DNA of 64,000 bases from Bacillota bacterium (GCA_023415305.1 JAEZKZ010000094.1:124001-188000), one strand, 5' to 3'; positions 34,732 through 42,402 are shown, numbered from the stretch's first letter. Translations and numbers: made by a program. Notes: generated by a model from the letters alone, not told the origin.

Positions 34732-35652
34732 TTAAGGAGTTACAGTATCATAATAACCTCTTATTAACTCTGTAGCCGAGCCTGCATCAATAGTCTCCGT
34801 ATCAGAATCACTCTTTTCCTTTTCAGGTGAATCCGCAGAAGGTTCCAGCAACTCTTTCAGGTATTTTTCAGCTTTCTCGTGGTCAGCTTTTTTTAGATCC
34901 AGCGGTAGATCAAACAACACATTAACACCGTCAAAATCAGATTTTGGAGTAACCTCTCCGGTTTTTTCGTCATACTTAAACGCATTAATATCAAAGAAAC
35001 TGGTAGTACTTACACAGAGAAATAGTCCTCTGTCTGCAAACATTTCAATGCCGTCACATTCCAACAGTCTATACATAACTCCATCTATAACGCACTCGCT
35101 GTAACCTCCGTTCATTGAAGCTATGTTAACCAGCCATGGCTTCTGACCTTTTATAAGAGGAGACACAAAAAATGGAGGATCTCCATACTCTTCGTCCGAT
35201 GTACCCGGCATTTTGCTGCCATCCTCTTTGGCTATTGAGACCACAGCGTAGGTTCTGTCCGGATTGATATCCTGTGCCGAACTTCTAAAGTCACTTAAGT
35301 CTTTACCCGTTGTGATGCCTAAAAGCGTTATTTTATAGCCGTATGAACTAATTGACTTGTTTATTTCGACAGCACCTTTTGATTCAAAGGCCTTGGCAAG
35401 TGTTTGATTTCCGAAGTGTTCGGCAACTTGTTTCGGGTTAAGCAGCTGCCATGCTGCAAAAGCAGTTGCTGACATTGCGAGTGTAATAGCTACAGCTATA
35501 AGCGTTCCAATTACTCTTCTTTTGGATTTATATTTCATATTATCAATCTCCTTAAACTGACTTAGTATTTTTTGATTTAACTCTTTACTTGGCTCAACTG
35601 TCGAGGAAAGAGTCTGCTTTAAAATCTGGTCGATTTGTTCAAATTTTTTCAT
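34732..35652 (-). CDS. DUF4179 membrane protein, probable anti-sigma factor
   Basis: This 306-residue protein has a short cytoplasmic N terminus (about 45 residues), one transmembrane segment (VIGTLIAVAITLAMSATAFA) and an extracytoplasmic domain of about 235 residues, ending in an acidic linker. This is the layout of DUF4179 proteins, which accompany ECF-like sigma factors and are thought to hold them at the membrane. The gene overlaps the sigma gene by 14 bp, so the two are coupled. The signal sensed is unknown. The ribosome site (GGAGGTGG) is 12 bases from the ATG, longer than usual. Confidence 0.82.
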   Translation of the reverse strand: MKKFEQIDQILKQTLSSTVEPSKELNQKILSQFKEIDNMKYKSKRRVIGTLIAVAITLAMSATAFAAWQLLNPKQVAEHFGNQTLAKAFESKGAVEINKSISSYGYKITLLGITTGKDLSDFRSSAQDINPDRTYAVVSIAKEDGSKMPGTSDEEYGDPPFFVSPLIKGQKPWLVNIASMNGGYSECVIDGVMYRLLECDGIEMFADRGLFLCVSTTSFFDINAFKYDEKTGEVTPKSDFDGVNVLFDLPLDLKKADHEKAEKYLKELLEPSADSPEKEKSDSDTETIDAGSATELIRGYYDTVTP

Positions 35653-36178
35653 ATGCTTCAGATTCCACCTCCATAATATTTCTTAATACCTTCCGAGCCT
35701 TGTAAAGCCTACTTTTCACGGTTCCCAAAGGTATTCTAAGTGCTGCTGCAATGTCCTCATTGGACATTCCTGCAGTGTAATACATGTACAAGGGTATTCT
35801 TAATTTGTCATTAAGTTTATCTGCCGCGGCCAGAAGGTTATTCCGAAGTTCATTGGAAATAACAATGTTCTCGGGAGACACTTCGGAATGATTTATATAA
35901 CTGCTGCATATATTTTCACTTATTTCTTCTGTAGGAGCTAATCTGTTACGTCTTGCATATTTACGGCGGTTATTCTTCCAAAGCCTTACTGCAACAGAAA
36001 TAAGAAATCCTTTTGGGTTATTCTTGCTATCAATTTTAAAGTAAAGCTCCATCGCTTTAAGAAAGGTCTCCTGATATAAATCATCTGCATCTGTTTTATT
36101 TTTCGAAAGCTTGTAACAAAAACCGTAAACTGCCTTGCCATGTGTACTTACAAGCTCTTCAACCTCTGTAATATCCAA
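35639..36178 (-). CDS. ECF-type RNA polymerase sigma-70 factor
   Basis: This 179-residue sigma factor has region 2 (KNKTDADDLYQETFLKAMEL) and region 4 with a helix-turn-helix (GMSNEDIAAALRIPLGTVKS). There is no region 3, as in ECF and SigI-like small sigmas. The start is TTG at 36178, 9 bases after AAAGGAG. The overlapping downstream DUF4179 gene is the likely anti-sigma. In this genus, small sigma/anti-sigma pairs often control surface or glycan-degrading genes, but no target is visible here. Confidence 0.9.
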   Translation of the reverse strand: MDITEVEELVSTHGKAVYGFCYKLSKNKTDADDLYQETFLKAMELYFKIDSKNNPKGFLISVAVRLWKNNRRKYARRNRLAPTEEISENICSSYINHSEVSPENIVISNELRNNLLAAADKLNDKLRIPLYMYYTAGMSNEDIAAALRIPLGTVKSRLYKARKVLRNIMEVESEAYEKI

Positions 36179-36407
36179 GGAACTACTCCTTTCAAACTTT
36201 TATAATCATAAATGGCCATTCACTTATACATTGTCGCTGTAAAATAAAAGGTTCACTTTTATTGTTATAATTTAATAAAAAACAAAAGAACTTACTGGTA
36301 CGTAAGCTCTTATGAATGAAAAATCTATACTTTATTTAATATAGTTCAGCCCATTTTTATTAGTGGTAAAGTTGATTAAGATAAACTTAATACATACCTA
36401 TTACAGA

Positions 36408-36797
36408 TTACTCAGTTATGATTTCATATTTTTCAGATAGAGCATTCAAAGCTTTATCAACATCCTTATCCTTTACCAATATGTAATCAGTATCATATGT
36501 TGATATAACAAATATGCTGATTTTGTGCTCAGCAAGTACTTCGCTGATGGAGTAAATTATTCCGATTAAGGAAAAGTCCAATATCCCCATTACCTTAAGG
36601 AGCCTCCAATCCCTTTCACACTGCTCATTGTCCGGAATATCCTCCTGTAAACATACTACTGACAATTCTTCAGCTGTTTTAGTTACGGCATAAAAATGAC
36701 GGTTTACAGCCCATTCAGGAAATTTCTCTTCATTGTTTAATTTACAAACACCAAATACTCCATTTAATAGTTTAATAGCTAATTTCTTTTCCGACAT
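36408..36797 (-). CDS. ACT-domain (CASTOR/ACT_7-like) protein
   Basis: This 129-residue protein has two ACT-like halves. The C-terminal half, with LDFSLIGIIYSISEVLAEHK and ISIFVISTYDTDYILVKD, matches ACT_7 amino-acid-sensing proteins of the kind often annotated 'ACT domain-containing protein'. No catalytic domain is attached. The start ATG has GGGAGC at good spacing. It is monocistronic. Function is unknown; binding of an amino acid is the family expectation. Confidence 0.8.
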   Translation of the reverse strand: MSEKKLAIKLLNGVFGVCKLNNEEKFPEWAVNRHFYAVTKTAEELSVVCLQEDIPDNEQCERDWRLLKVMGILDFSLIGIIYSISEVLAEHKISIFVISTYDTDYILVKDKDVDKALNALSEKYEIITE

Positions 36798-37134
36798 TGT
36801 TCTGCTCCCTAAAATCTGATTTTACGTTTCATAGATTATACTATATCTGGAATCAAATGAAAGTCAACAGTTTTAACTATATTTATCAGTTAATTATAAG
36901 CACATATATTTAGAGATTGCTAATCGGTATATAGTAGTCGAGGATTATATCCCCATTAGCATCAGGTGTCGTAAATCGTGGACAATTATACAATTCCATA
37001 CCCATTTCATTTTGTTACACTTATATCCTCTATCATTAAGAGCCTGCTCAGTTAGGGAATGAGCCGAAGAGCAAACATCAAATTAATAAATACATTCGTT
37101 ATACTCATAACGCGCAGGTACCGAAAGAAAAAAG
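36798..37134. other. Gene-free gap upstream of the ACT gene
   Basis: About 340 bases without a credible reading frame. It contains only a small hairpin CGTTAT-ACTC-ATAACG (37097-37112) and presumably the promoter of the ACT gene. It may hold downstream remnants between sigK and the next operon. Confidence 0.5.
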
Positions 37135-37157
37135 AAGGCTGCCCTAATGGCAGCCTT
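37135..37157 (-). terminator. Terminator overlapping the sigK stop codon
   Basis: Perfect 9-bp stem AAGGCTGCC / GGCAGCCTT with a 5-base loop that includes the TAG stop, followed by CTTTTTTCTTTC on the minus strand. Confidence 0.85.
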
Positions 37158-37437
37158 CAGGTTTTAATTCTTTACTTAATTTTTTAATTGCTTTTTTCTC
37201 TATCCTTGAGACATAGGATCTTGAAATTCCAAGCATTTTAGCTATTTCACGCTGAGTTTTACTCGTACCGTTCAGTAAACCGTACCTTAACTCCAGAACT
37301 ACCTTTTCCCTGTTTTTAAGTGTACCCTTCATTTTACTATACAACCGCTTTACCTGCATTTTCAGTTCAACCTCATCCACTACTGATTCCGAATCATTAC
37401 TGATCAGATCTATTAATGTAATTTCATTGCCTTCCAC
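37144..37437 (-). CDS. sigK: Sigma-K, 3' half (interrupted sigK, SpoIIIC-like)
   Basis: The frame encodes only the C-terminal part of mother-cell sporulation sigma factor K: the end of region 3 and region 4. It starts at EGNEITLIDLIS and runs through REKVVLELRYGLLNG to TQREIAKMLGISRSYVSRIE, which is the sigma-K form of the helix-turn-helix. The first half of the protein, about 130 residues with region 2, is missing. Homology stops exactly at the GGC-AATGA (Gly-Asn-Glu) codons. Upstream sequence (DENIQH, preceded by TGA) is unrelated, and no ribosome site precedes the GTG. This is the 3' half left by a skin-type insertion. It would be rejoined after excision. It ends at a strong terminator. 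Confidence 0.85.
   Translation of the reverse strand: MEGNEITLIDLISNDSESVVDEVELKMQVKRLYSKMKGTLKNREKVVLELRYGLLNGTSKTQREIAKMLGISRSYVSRIEKKAIKKLSKELKPEGCH
37424..37428 (-). other. Candidate att core (AATGA) of the skin-like element
   Basis: AATGA lies in the codons GGC AAT GAA, at the point where sigma-K homology begins. As I recall, the Bacillus skin element uses a 5-bp AATGA core at the same codons of sigK. The matching copy should lie beyond the window, at the end of the 5' half of sigK. Confidence 0.6.
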
Positions 37438-37455
37438 ATGTTGTATATTTTCGTC

Positions 37456-38049
37456 TCATTCTTTCTCTTCTCTTACAAATTCAATATCATATCTTCTCTT
37501 GTTTTCTTTATTTTGTATGTATGTAAGTATTGCGGCCGTCTCTTTACTTTTATCAAATATATTTTTATATATCCGTGAATCTTTTTTTATTGGAGAATCA
37601 ATAAATTTTATTGTTATTTCTGGCATGTTCAAATTATTAACCCTAATCCGTAACTGTAGCATTGTACATACACCTTTTAGCTTTTTCTGTGCTCCAACAG
37701 CACCAGCTATACCAAATAACGCTCCACCTACTAATGCTCCAACAGTATTATTTTTTGCTATACTCTCGCCGTCTTGATATAGTTCAAAATCTATTAGATC
37801 ATTATAATCAAATATTTTAGTCGCTCTTTCGTTATTATACTTAATACACCACTTTAAGTTTTTATCATCCACCGCAAGAGCATACACGCCATGTTCAACA
37901 TATTTAGACACTTCAAAACCCTTATTCTGAACCTTATTCAAGAACTCTTTATTAGCTTTTTGTGTTTCTTGACTATGTAAAACAGTACGAATACAGAAAA
38001 CAACAACCGTTAAACATATTATAATTAAAGCAATAAGTATCAGGTCCAT
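37456..38049 (-). CDS. Membrane-anchored protein of unknown function at the element edge
   Basis: This 197-residue protein has an N-terminal transmembrane segment (MDLILIALIIICLTVVVF), a soluble middle, and a glycine-rich hydrophobic stretch (VGALVGGALFGIAGAVGA) near residues 110-127 that may be a second membrane or hairpin segment. The start at 38049 has GGGAG 5 bases upstream; the long extension to 38301 lacks any site. It ends 19 bp before the sigK remnant, in the same frame, separated by a TGA. No family is recognised. As the outermost gene of the element it may be cargo, such as an exclusion or immunity protein. Confidence 0.65.
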   Translation of the reverse strand: MDLILIALIIICLTVVVFCIRTVLHSQETQKANKEFLNKVQNKGFEVSKYVEHGVYALAVDDKNLKWCIKYNNERATKIFDYNDLIDFELYQDGESIAKNNTVGALVGGALFGIAGAVGAQKKLKGVCTMLQLRIRVNNLNMPEITIKFIDSPIKKDSRIYKNIFDKSKETAAILTYIQNKENKRRYDIEFVREEKE

Positions 38050-38203
38050 ACTATCTCCCATTAATATAATTATTAGTTTATACTTTAAATCTACTACATA
38101 TTGTAAAATAATACAAGCTTTGATATAATTTGAATATCCCAAAATCAAAATGATTCCTCTCTTGGGTACAGACACGAGTAAGTATATTGAGGGAGGGCAA
38201 AGA

Positions 38204-38231
38204 GCGGAGCTTCGGCTGCCGCTTTTTGTTT
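38204..38231 (+). terminator. Plus-strand terminator upstream of the toxin-like gene
   Basis: GCGGAGC-TTCG-GCTGCCGC with a UUCG tetraloop, followed by TTTTTGTTTT on the plus strand only. No gene precedes it on that strand, so it may end a small RNA starting within 38100-38180. Confidence 0.65.
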
Positions 38232-38326
38232 TGTCGTATTTCAACAATATTTTTGCCAAATTATTGAATAAAGTAGTATCTAATGTTAAACTGTTATACA
38301 AGCGGTTTAGTGTCAGTCACGCCTAC

Positions 38327-38354
38327 TTGACTGTTTGTAAGGATGGTTTACTTA
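38327..38354 (+). promoter_or_regulatory. Candidate promoter of the toxin-like ORF
   Basis: TTGACT (38327-38332), then an ACTTAT/TACTTA hexamer after 16-17 bases. It would give a leader of about 50 nt before the ORF at 38410. The -35 is good and the -10 is weak. Confidence 0.35.
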
Positions 38355-38409
38355 TTATTAAAAGGTATTTTTCACTCCTTACAAGCTATCAAGAAGGAGG
38401 TGATATTAT

Positions 38410-38520
38410 ATGGAGACATTTCTTAGGATAGTATATTACTGTCTTGGTATCATAGTGCAGTACTTAACCTTACGCATTATGTACATAAAAGAAAAGAATG
38501 CCAATAATGGACATTCTTAA
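38410..38520 (+). CDS. Small hydrophobic protein, candidate type I toxin / holin-like toxin
   Basis: This 36-residue ORF has a strong ribosome site (AAGGAGGTGATATT before the ATG). It has one transmembrane-like segment (IVYYCLGIIVQYLTLRIMY) and a charged tail (IKEKNANNGHS). This is the shape of TxpA, BsrG and the clostridial prophage type I toxins. A terminator follows at 38530-38560, and a convergent minus-strand TATAAT at 38573-38578 could drive an antisense RNA across its 3' end. It is located inside a prophage in sigK, as is TxpA in the Bacillus skin element. Toxicity is inferred only from form and place. Confidence 0.6.
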   Translation: METFLRIVYYCLGIIVQYLTLRIMYIKEKNANNGHS

Positions 38521-38529
38521 ACCGCCAAC

Positions 38530-38560
38530 AAAGAGGATGGTCTCACGATCATTCTCTTTT
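38530..38560 (+). terminator. Terminator after the toxin-like gene
   Basis: AAAGAG-G-ATG / CAT-T-CTCTTT stem with an 8-9-base loop and TTTTG following on the plus strand, 10 bases after the stop codon. Confidence 0.7.
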
Positions 38561-38572
38561 GTTATATATCAT

Positions 38573-38578
38573 ATTATA
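38573..38578 (-). promoter_or_regulatory. Candidate antisense promoter (-10) facing the toxin gene
   Basis: The minus-strand hexamer TATAAT is preceded by TTGGTA (extended -10-like) with a weak TTTATT 17 bases upstream. Transcription would start near 38566 and read antisense through the toxin terminator and coding region, as in type I antitoxin RNAs. Confidence 0.35.
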
Positions 38579-38797
38579 TACCAATTTCTTACGAAAATAA
38601 ACCTTTATATTTTTAATTATCTCTTGTTCGTACTTCAAGCAGATTGCGAATAATGAGAACCGTTATATCTCAATGTTTCTTGTTGGATGTATCTTATGAT
38701 ATATGATAAATTCAATTATAGTCTCTTTCCATATTTTATAGCTATTGACATTGTTATACATATAAGGGTAGACTTTATAAAATAGGAGCTGATAAAG

Positions 38798-39754
38798 ATG
38801 AATAAAAAAAACAGAAAAAAATTAATTGATCCTGAGATATCTCCTCAGCAAATTGAGTTGTTGAATAAGGAATTTTATGAGAAATATTATGGGGATTATT
38901 TTTCAACCAAACTATTTGTTCTGGGAAGCATGTTAAGTAATACCGATAAATTTACCCAGACTATAAATGAAAATGATATAAATGTGGGAAAATATAAGGT
39001 TGAATCCGAACAGATTAATGGTGAAACAAGTGATCTAATAAAATATGCTAAATTAGAGTTGTCGGTATTATATTATCATTGCATAGAAACATTTTTAAGA
39101 TTATTCTTAGCTCACGTTTGTATTAAACCGTGCCCTTGGTTAGAATTATCAAGAGATACCAATCCTAAAAATTTTAAAGACAAAATTAAATCATTAAGTG
39201 AAGGTAAATTTAATTTTCATTATAATAATTGGACATCAGATGAACTTATTACATACATATTTTACGGGACAAAGGATGTTGAAAGCATTCAAGGTTTAGA
39301 TAATTATTTAACTCTACCGCAAATAGCTTTATATCTTAAGAATTGGATTATTTGGTGCTCTAAGGAGATATTATCAGTTTATGATTATAACTCCTTTAAA
39401 CATGGAATGTCGGTTTATAGTGAATTTCGAGGGATAAAACTCGGAGATAGTAATGGTACCAAGCTTGAAGAGCATAGCGATAGTTTAACTTTTATAAATA
39501 AAGTTCCAAAAGAAAACCAATTTATTTGGAAGAAAAAAATTGTTTTTACGCCACTTGATTATCGTGCTGTATTGGTTCATACTATACAATTCTTAATGTC
39601 AAATATAATCAATGTTGGTAAGTTCACTTATCTTGGTAAACCTTTTAATGAAATACATTTTGTTGGTAATAATCCGAACACATTTTATAAAATGGCTAAA
39701 ACAGATAATGAATTAGGATTATCTGTGGAATCGTATTCAGTAGAACTAAAATGA
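38798..39754 (+). CDS. Unknown AT-rich cargo protein in the prophage
   Basis: This 318-residue soluble protein has no family I can name. It is the only long plus-strand gene of the phage block and more AT-rich than its neighbours, a typical lysogenic-conversion (moron) gene. A helical stretch LELSVLYYHCIETFLRLFLA and a later motif DYNSFKHGM resemble patterns in HEPN-like helical-bundle proteins, in which N-x-x-K-H-G recurs, but the catalytic R-x4-6-H of HEPN nucleases is not seen. The start ATG at 38798 follows AGGAGC. It sits between the sigK junction and the lysis genes, a common place for defence cargo. Confidence 0.65.
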   Translation: MNKKNRKKLIDPEISPQQIELLNKEFYEKYYGDYFSTKLFVLGSMLSNTDKFTQTINENDINVGKYKVESEQINGETSDLIKYAKLELSVLYYHCIETFLRLFLAHVCIKPCPWLELSRDTNPKNFKDKIKSLSEGKFNFHYNNWTSDELITYIFYGTKDVESIQGLDNYLTLPQIALYLKNWIIWCSKEILSVYDYNSFKHGMSVYSEFRGIKLGDSNGTKLEEHSDSLTFINKVPKENQFIWKKKIVFTPLDYRAVLVHTIQFLMSNIINVGKFTYLGKPFNEIHFVGNNPNTFYKMAKTDNELGLSVESYSVELK

Positions 39755-39789
39755 TAACCTGCATTTGTTGGTACTTGATTGACACAAAT

Positions 39790-39817
39790 AGCCCCCAAGG
39801 ATTTCTCCCTGAGGGCT
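39790..39817. terminator. Bidirectional terminator between convergent genes
   Basis: Stem AGCCC / GGGCT extended by mismatched pairs around AAGGATTTCTCCCT, with TTTGTTATT on the plus side. It separates the plus-strand cargo gene from the minus-strand lysis operon. Confidence 0.65.
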
Positions 39818-39823
39818 GCTTTG

Positions 39824-40165
39824 TTATTCTCCGTCAGGAGGATTGACAGAGTTGTTAATTTTGCCATCATCCAGACTATCTTTTATGAGATCAAACCATT
39901 CCTGTAGCTTTTGTTCCAACAAACTCCTAGGAATAAAAAACCTCATCCATGCAGGTATAATACTGTATAACTGATCAAGAACTAGATTGAACCTCTCTTG
40001 TCCCCTCTTTGTCCCAACTATTACAGCCTCGGCCTGCCTTATCATTTTATATGCAAGTTCCCGAAGTCTTTCCCAACGCCGATTGATTATCAAATAGAGT
40101 ATGTATCCCACAAATCCAATCCCAATTAGTATAACCGGCCAATAATTTTTCAAAAAATCTAGCAT
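39824..40165 (-). CDS. Phage holin, LLH-like
   Basis: This 113-residue protein has one N-terminal membrane segment (YWPVILIGIGFVGYILYLII) followed by a charged helical domain, the layout of Holin_LLH proteins. Holins form membrane lesions that release endolysin at the end of the lytic cycle. The ATG overlaps the endolysin stop codon (TAATG), so the two are coupled. It is the last gene of the late operon. Confidence 0.75.
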   Translation of the reverse strand: MLDFLKNYWPVILIGIGFVGYILYLIINRRWERLRELAYKMIRQAEAVIVGTKRGQERFNLVLDQLYSIIPAWMRFFIPRSLLEQKLQEWFDLIKDSLDDGKINNSVNPPDGE

Positions 40166-40860
40166 TATGCCTTACCTCCCATCTTATTAACTATACTCAT
40201 AATAAAGGCCGGGAAATAAGGTATAGACTTTAACCTTCCCAGCCAGGTATCAGGTTTATTTGTACAAGCTTTAATAACCTCTTCAGGTGTACTAAAATTC
40301 AATCCAAGTTCACCTTGGCAGAATTGAAGCATCTCTTTCAGTTTTTCTTTTGTTTTAGGGCCTTTTACCCCATCAGCTTGCAGTCCGACCAGAACTTGAA
40401 AATCTTTTACTGTCATGTCCTTACTTACCCCCTTTTCGCATGCATCCCGGATAGTTTCTTTTTGTTTCTGATTAATATTGCTGAGCTCTAATAGCTGCAC
40501 ATGCCATGGTTCATGTGACATTGGCTTGAATAAGCCATATTTGTATAAATCTGAATTAGTCAGCTTCTTAAACCAGTCGTCTGTTATGTCCATGGCGATA
40601 CAATAAATGTGGTTTGATTTACCATAGGCAGCTGCCCAGCACTTACCGTTCTTGTCATAGACAGAACCGTCTGCTCGCTGCGTTCTCCCCGGACCATCAT
40701 AAAGGACCTGCTTATTGATTATTTTTTGTTTCTCCAGACTGCGGTACCCGGAAGTACATAGCGCATCTTTGCCCTTTGCAGCGCACAGAGCATTTACAGC
40801 CTGTACAAGCTTCGGATATACGCAGGCTTCATCCTGGTATTTAAACTTTACTTGCGGCAT
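40165..40860 (-). CDS. Endolysin: M15 D,D/L,D-carboxypeptidase with peptidoglycan-binding domain
   Basis: This 231-residue protein has an N-terminal VanY-type M15 peptidase (about residues 1-125) with SGYRS, the zinc ligands in KSNHIYCIAMDI (His and Asp), and the third ligand His in EPWHVQL. A PG_binding_1 repeat follows at about 150-180 (VKDFQVLVGLQADGVKGPKT). It cuts peptide stems of peptidoglycan to lyse the host. There is no signal peptide, so it depends on a holin. It overlaps the upstream XhlA-like gene by 20 bp. Confidence 0.88.
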   Translation of the reverse strand: MPQVKFKYQDEACVYPKLVQAVNALCAAKGKDALCTSGYRSLEKQKIINKQVLYDGPGRTQRADGSVYDKNGKCWAAAYGKSNHIYCIAMDITDDWFKKLTNSDLYKYGLFKPMSHEPWHVQLLELSNINQKQKETIRDACEKGVSKDMTVKDFQVLVGLQADGVKGPKTKEKLKEMLQFCQGELGLNFSTPEEVIKACTNKPDTWLGRLKSIPYFPAFIMSIVNKMGGKA

Positions 40861-41149
40861 CTTTCCCCATCTCCTCCCTTAATTCATTAATCCTGTGATG
40901 CGCTTGCTTTGCAGATTCTTCCACCCTGGCCAGTCGATCCGCATGGTCGCTGACTGTTTTATTGAGTCCTCGCAGCTCAATTAAGGTATCATCACTCCGG
41001 CGTTTTATGTAGTCTATGTCCGCCTTTAATTGTCCGGATTCAATGCCGTCCTTTTTCGTATCACCCTTTATTCTTGATAGCATTGTAAGGTAACTGAATA
41101 TGATACCTGCCAGAGCTGCGATACAGCCAATTAAAACATTAGTCTCCAT
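40841..41149 (-). CDS. XhlA-like membrane/coiled-coil lysis accessory protein
   Basis: This 102-residue protein has an N-terminal transmembrane segment (VLIGCIAALAGIIFSYLTML) and a long coiled coil (about residues 35-95, heptads in LRGLNKTVSDHADRLARVEE). This is the general layout of XhlA-type proteins that work with holins. It is encoded upstream of, and overlaps, the endolysin gene. GGGAGG precedes the start. An alternative reading is a phage structural or exclusion protein. Confidence 0.6.
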   Translation of the reverse strand: METNVLIGCIAALAGIIFSYLTMLSRIKGDTKKDGIESGQLKADIDYIKRRSDDTLIELRGLNKTVSDHADRLARVEESAKQAHHRINELREEMGKDAASKV

Positions 41150-41187
41150 CCCCTTTGTCCTCCCTATAAGTTGTATTTTGCAATAAT

Positions 41188-41218
41188 AAAAGGACTACCC
41201 ATTACTGAGTAATCCTTT
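41188..41218 (-). terminator. Terminator after the SOS-box gene
   Basis: AAAGGATTACT / AGTAGTCCTTT-type stem (imperfect) with TTTTATTATT following on the minus strand. It isolates the small LexA-controlled gene from the lysis genes. Confidence 0.6.
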
Positions 41219-41231
41219 GAATCAAATTATT

Positions 41232-41468
41232 TTAGTCCTTACCTTCCATGAACCATTTATTTTCTTCAAGAAAAAGATATGTTACCTTACCATGCATTCG
41301 ACACGTGAACCGAATACCAGTACCGCCGACATTGAGCGAAGCGGCCTTCCGAACATCAAGTATTTTGTCTATCTCGAACTCTCTACCGTCCGGCCACACA
41401 ATCCATAAAGGTTTTACATATCCATTTTCCTGGTACTCTGCCATTACATCAACATAGACCTTTTTCAA
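41232..41468 (-). CDS. Small conserved protein under a LexA-type site
   Basis: This 78-residue beta-rich protein (YVKPLWIVWPDGREFEIDKI, then GGTGIRFTCRMHGKVTYLF) has no named function. Similar small Firmicutes proteins are, to my recollection, often encoded beside Y-family DNA polymerases and damage-inducible genes. Directly upstream is a promoter overlapped by CGAACATATGTTTG, a near-perfect LexA box, so it is very likely induced by DNA damage. It is a single-gene transcript between tail/Abi genes and the lysis block. Confidence 0.7.
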   Translation of the reverse strand: MKKVYVDVMAEYQENGYVKPLWIVWPDGREFEIDKILDVRKAASLNVGGTGIRFTCRMHGKVTYLFLEENKWFMEGKD

Positions 41469-41482
41469 ATAAAATCACCTTC

Positions 41483-41496
41483 CGAACATATGTTTG
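41483..41496 (-). promoter_or_regulatory. LexA (SOS) operator
   Basis: CGAACATATGTTTG matches the Gram-positive LexA consensus CGAAC-N4-GTTCG at all but one position. It lies between the -10 box and the start codon of the 78-residue gene, where LexA would block transcription. A longer imperfect inverted repeat (41472-41490 with 41508-41527) surrounds it. Confidence 0.75.
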
Positions 41497-41504
41497 TATT
41501 TTAT

Positions 41505-41533
41505 ATTATATGTCCGGAGGGTGATTTCATCAA
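41505..41533 (-). promoter_or_regulatory. Sigma-A promoter of the SOS-controlled gene
   Basis: On the minus strand: TTGATG (41528-41533), a 17-base spacer and TATAAT (41505-41510). It is close to consensus with ideal spacing, and the LexA box lies immediately downstream. Confidence 0.8.
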
Positions 41534-41574
41534 TAGTAATATTTAGCTCGTGATATTATCCATAGATTTGAGCT

Positions 41575-42402
41575 TTATGATTTTTTAGCAGATACCGCTT
41601 TTATAAATTCTTTTCCGAACTCAGTCAATTTGAGTACTCCTTTATTTGTTATTATAGATGATTTCTTTATGTAATCCGAATCGTCAAGATTTCTTAGCAA
41701 ATTTAATTTGTGTTCTTTAACAAAATCAAGTTTCTTAATCAATGGATCATATTCTTCTATCTCTGTTTGGAAATAAAGATGTCTATTTTCCGATAAAATT
41801 CCTAAATTTATTAAGTTTCTTGCATAAAACGCATGATTTTCTATATAATCAATATTTAGATCAAGTATACTGCTATAACTATCTGAAAGTTCGACAATCT
41901 GGTTATCTATATCTTTTCTACTAAATGAAACTAGCAAAAAGCGTTCTTTATTTGATTCAATCAAGTATTGAATAATTTTAGCTTCATCAGAACTAAGGTT
42001 TTTAATTACATTAATAAAACTGGGGTGCGCATTTTTTGATTTATCAATTGAAGATGAACTCAATAATAAGTTAATAAATAATTCTGCAATATTATCATTT
42101 GTGGTTTTTGTCAATTCATCTAATATGGGCAATCCCATTTCTGGAGGTACATTTCCAATTTCTTCGGTATTTAACTCGTCAATTTTTTTCTTGTAATTCT
42201 CCATATGTTTCTGAAAAAATACTTTGCTTTTATCATTTAGCAACTTTAGAGGTAATAATATAGTATTGGCAAAATCAAATACGGTCTCTAATGCAATACC
42301 TACTTTTCTAACTGCTGGCTGTGCTACGTCTGGATAAATAAGCTTTATCATTTCTAAGTTGTTTTCACTGAGTTTAGCTATCCCTAATACATCTTGAATC
42401 AC
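41575..42402 (-). CDS. DUF4393 / Abi-alpha family protein (candidate phage-exclusion protein)
   Basis: This 275-residue protein matches the DUF4393 (Abi_alpha) pattern. The conserved core is visible at MGLPILDELTKTTNDNIAEL and FINLLLSSS, then AHPSFINVIKNLSSDEAKII. The family is linked to abortive infection, in which an infected cell dies or stalls before phage release. The start is GTG at 42402 after GGGGGTG. There is no signal peptide or clear enzyme motif. Its place between tail and lysis genes makes it late-region cargo that would block competing phages. Confidence 0.75.
   Translation of the reverse strand: MIQDVLGIAKLSENNLEMIKLIYPDVAQPAVRKVGIALETVFDFANTILLPLKLLNDKSKVFFQKHMENYKKKIDELNTEEIGNVPPEMGLPILDELTKTTNDNIAELFINLLLSSSSIDKSKNAHPSFINVIKNLSSDEAKIIQYLIESNKERFLLVSFSRKDIDNQIVELSDSYSSILDLNIDYIENHAFYARNLINLGILSENRHLYFQTEIEEYDPLIKKLDFVKEHKLNLLRNLDDSDYIKKSSIITNKGVLKLTEFGKEFIKAVSAKKS

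Noticed and set aside
36200..36290. Autoregulatory ECF promoter (TGAACC ... CGAC) before the sigma gene
   Set aside because: Spacing between the two words is about 13 bases, shorter than usual for ECF promoters; not convincing.
37144..37437. Independent small sigma factor gene rather than a sigK fragment
   Set aside because: It has no core-binding region 2 and no ribosome site, and its homology begins abruptly at the skin-site codons.
38150..38431. Plus-strand 93-residue frame covering the region before the toxin-like ORF
   Set aside because: No ribosome site, contains a strong terminator near its start, and overlaps the promoter/leader of the better-supported 36-residue ORF.
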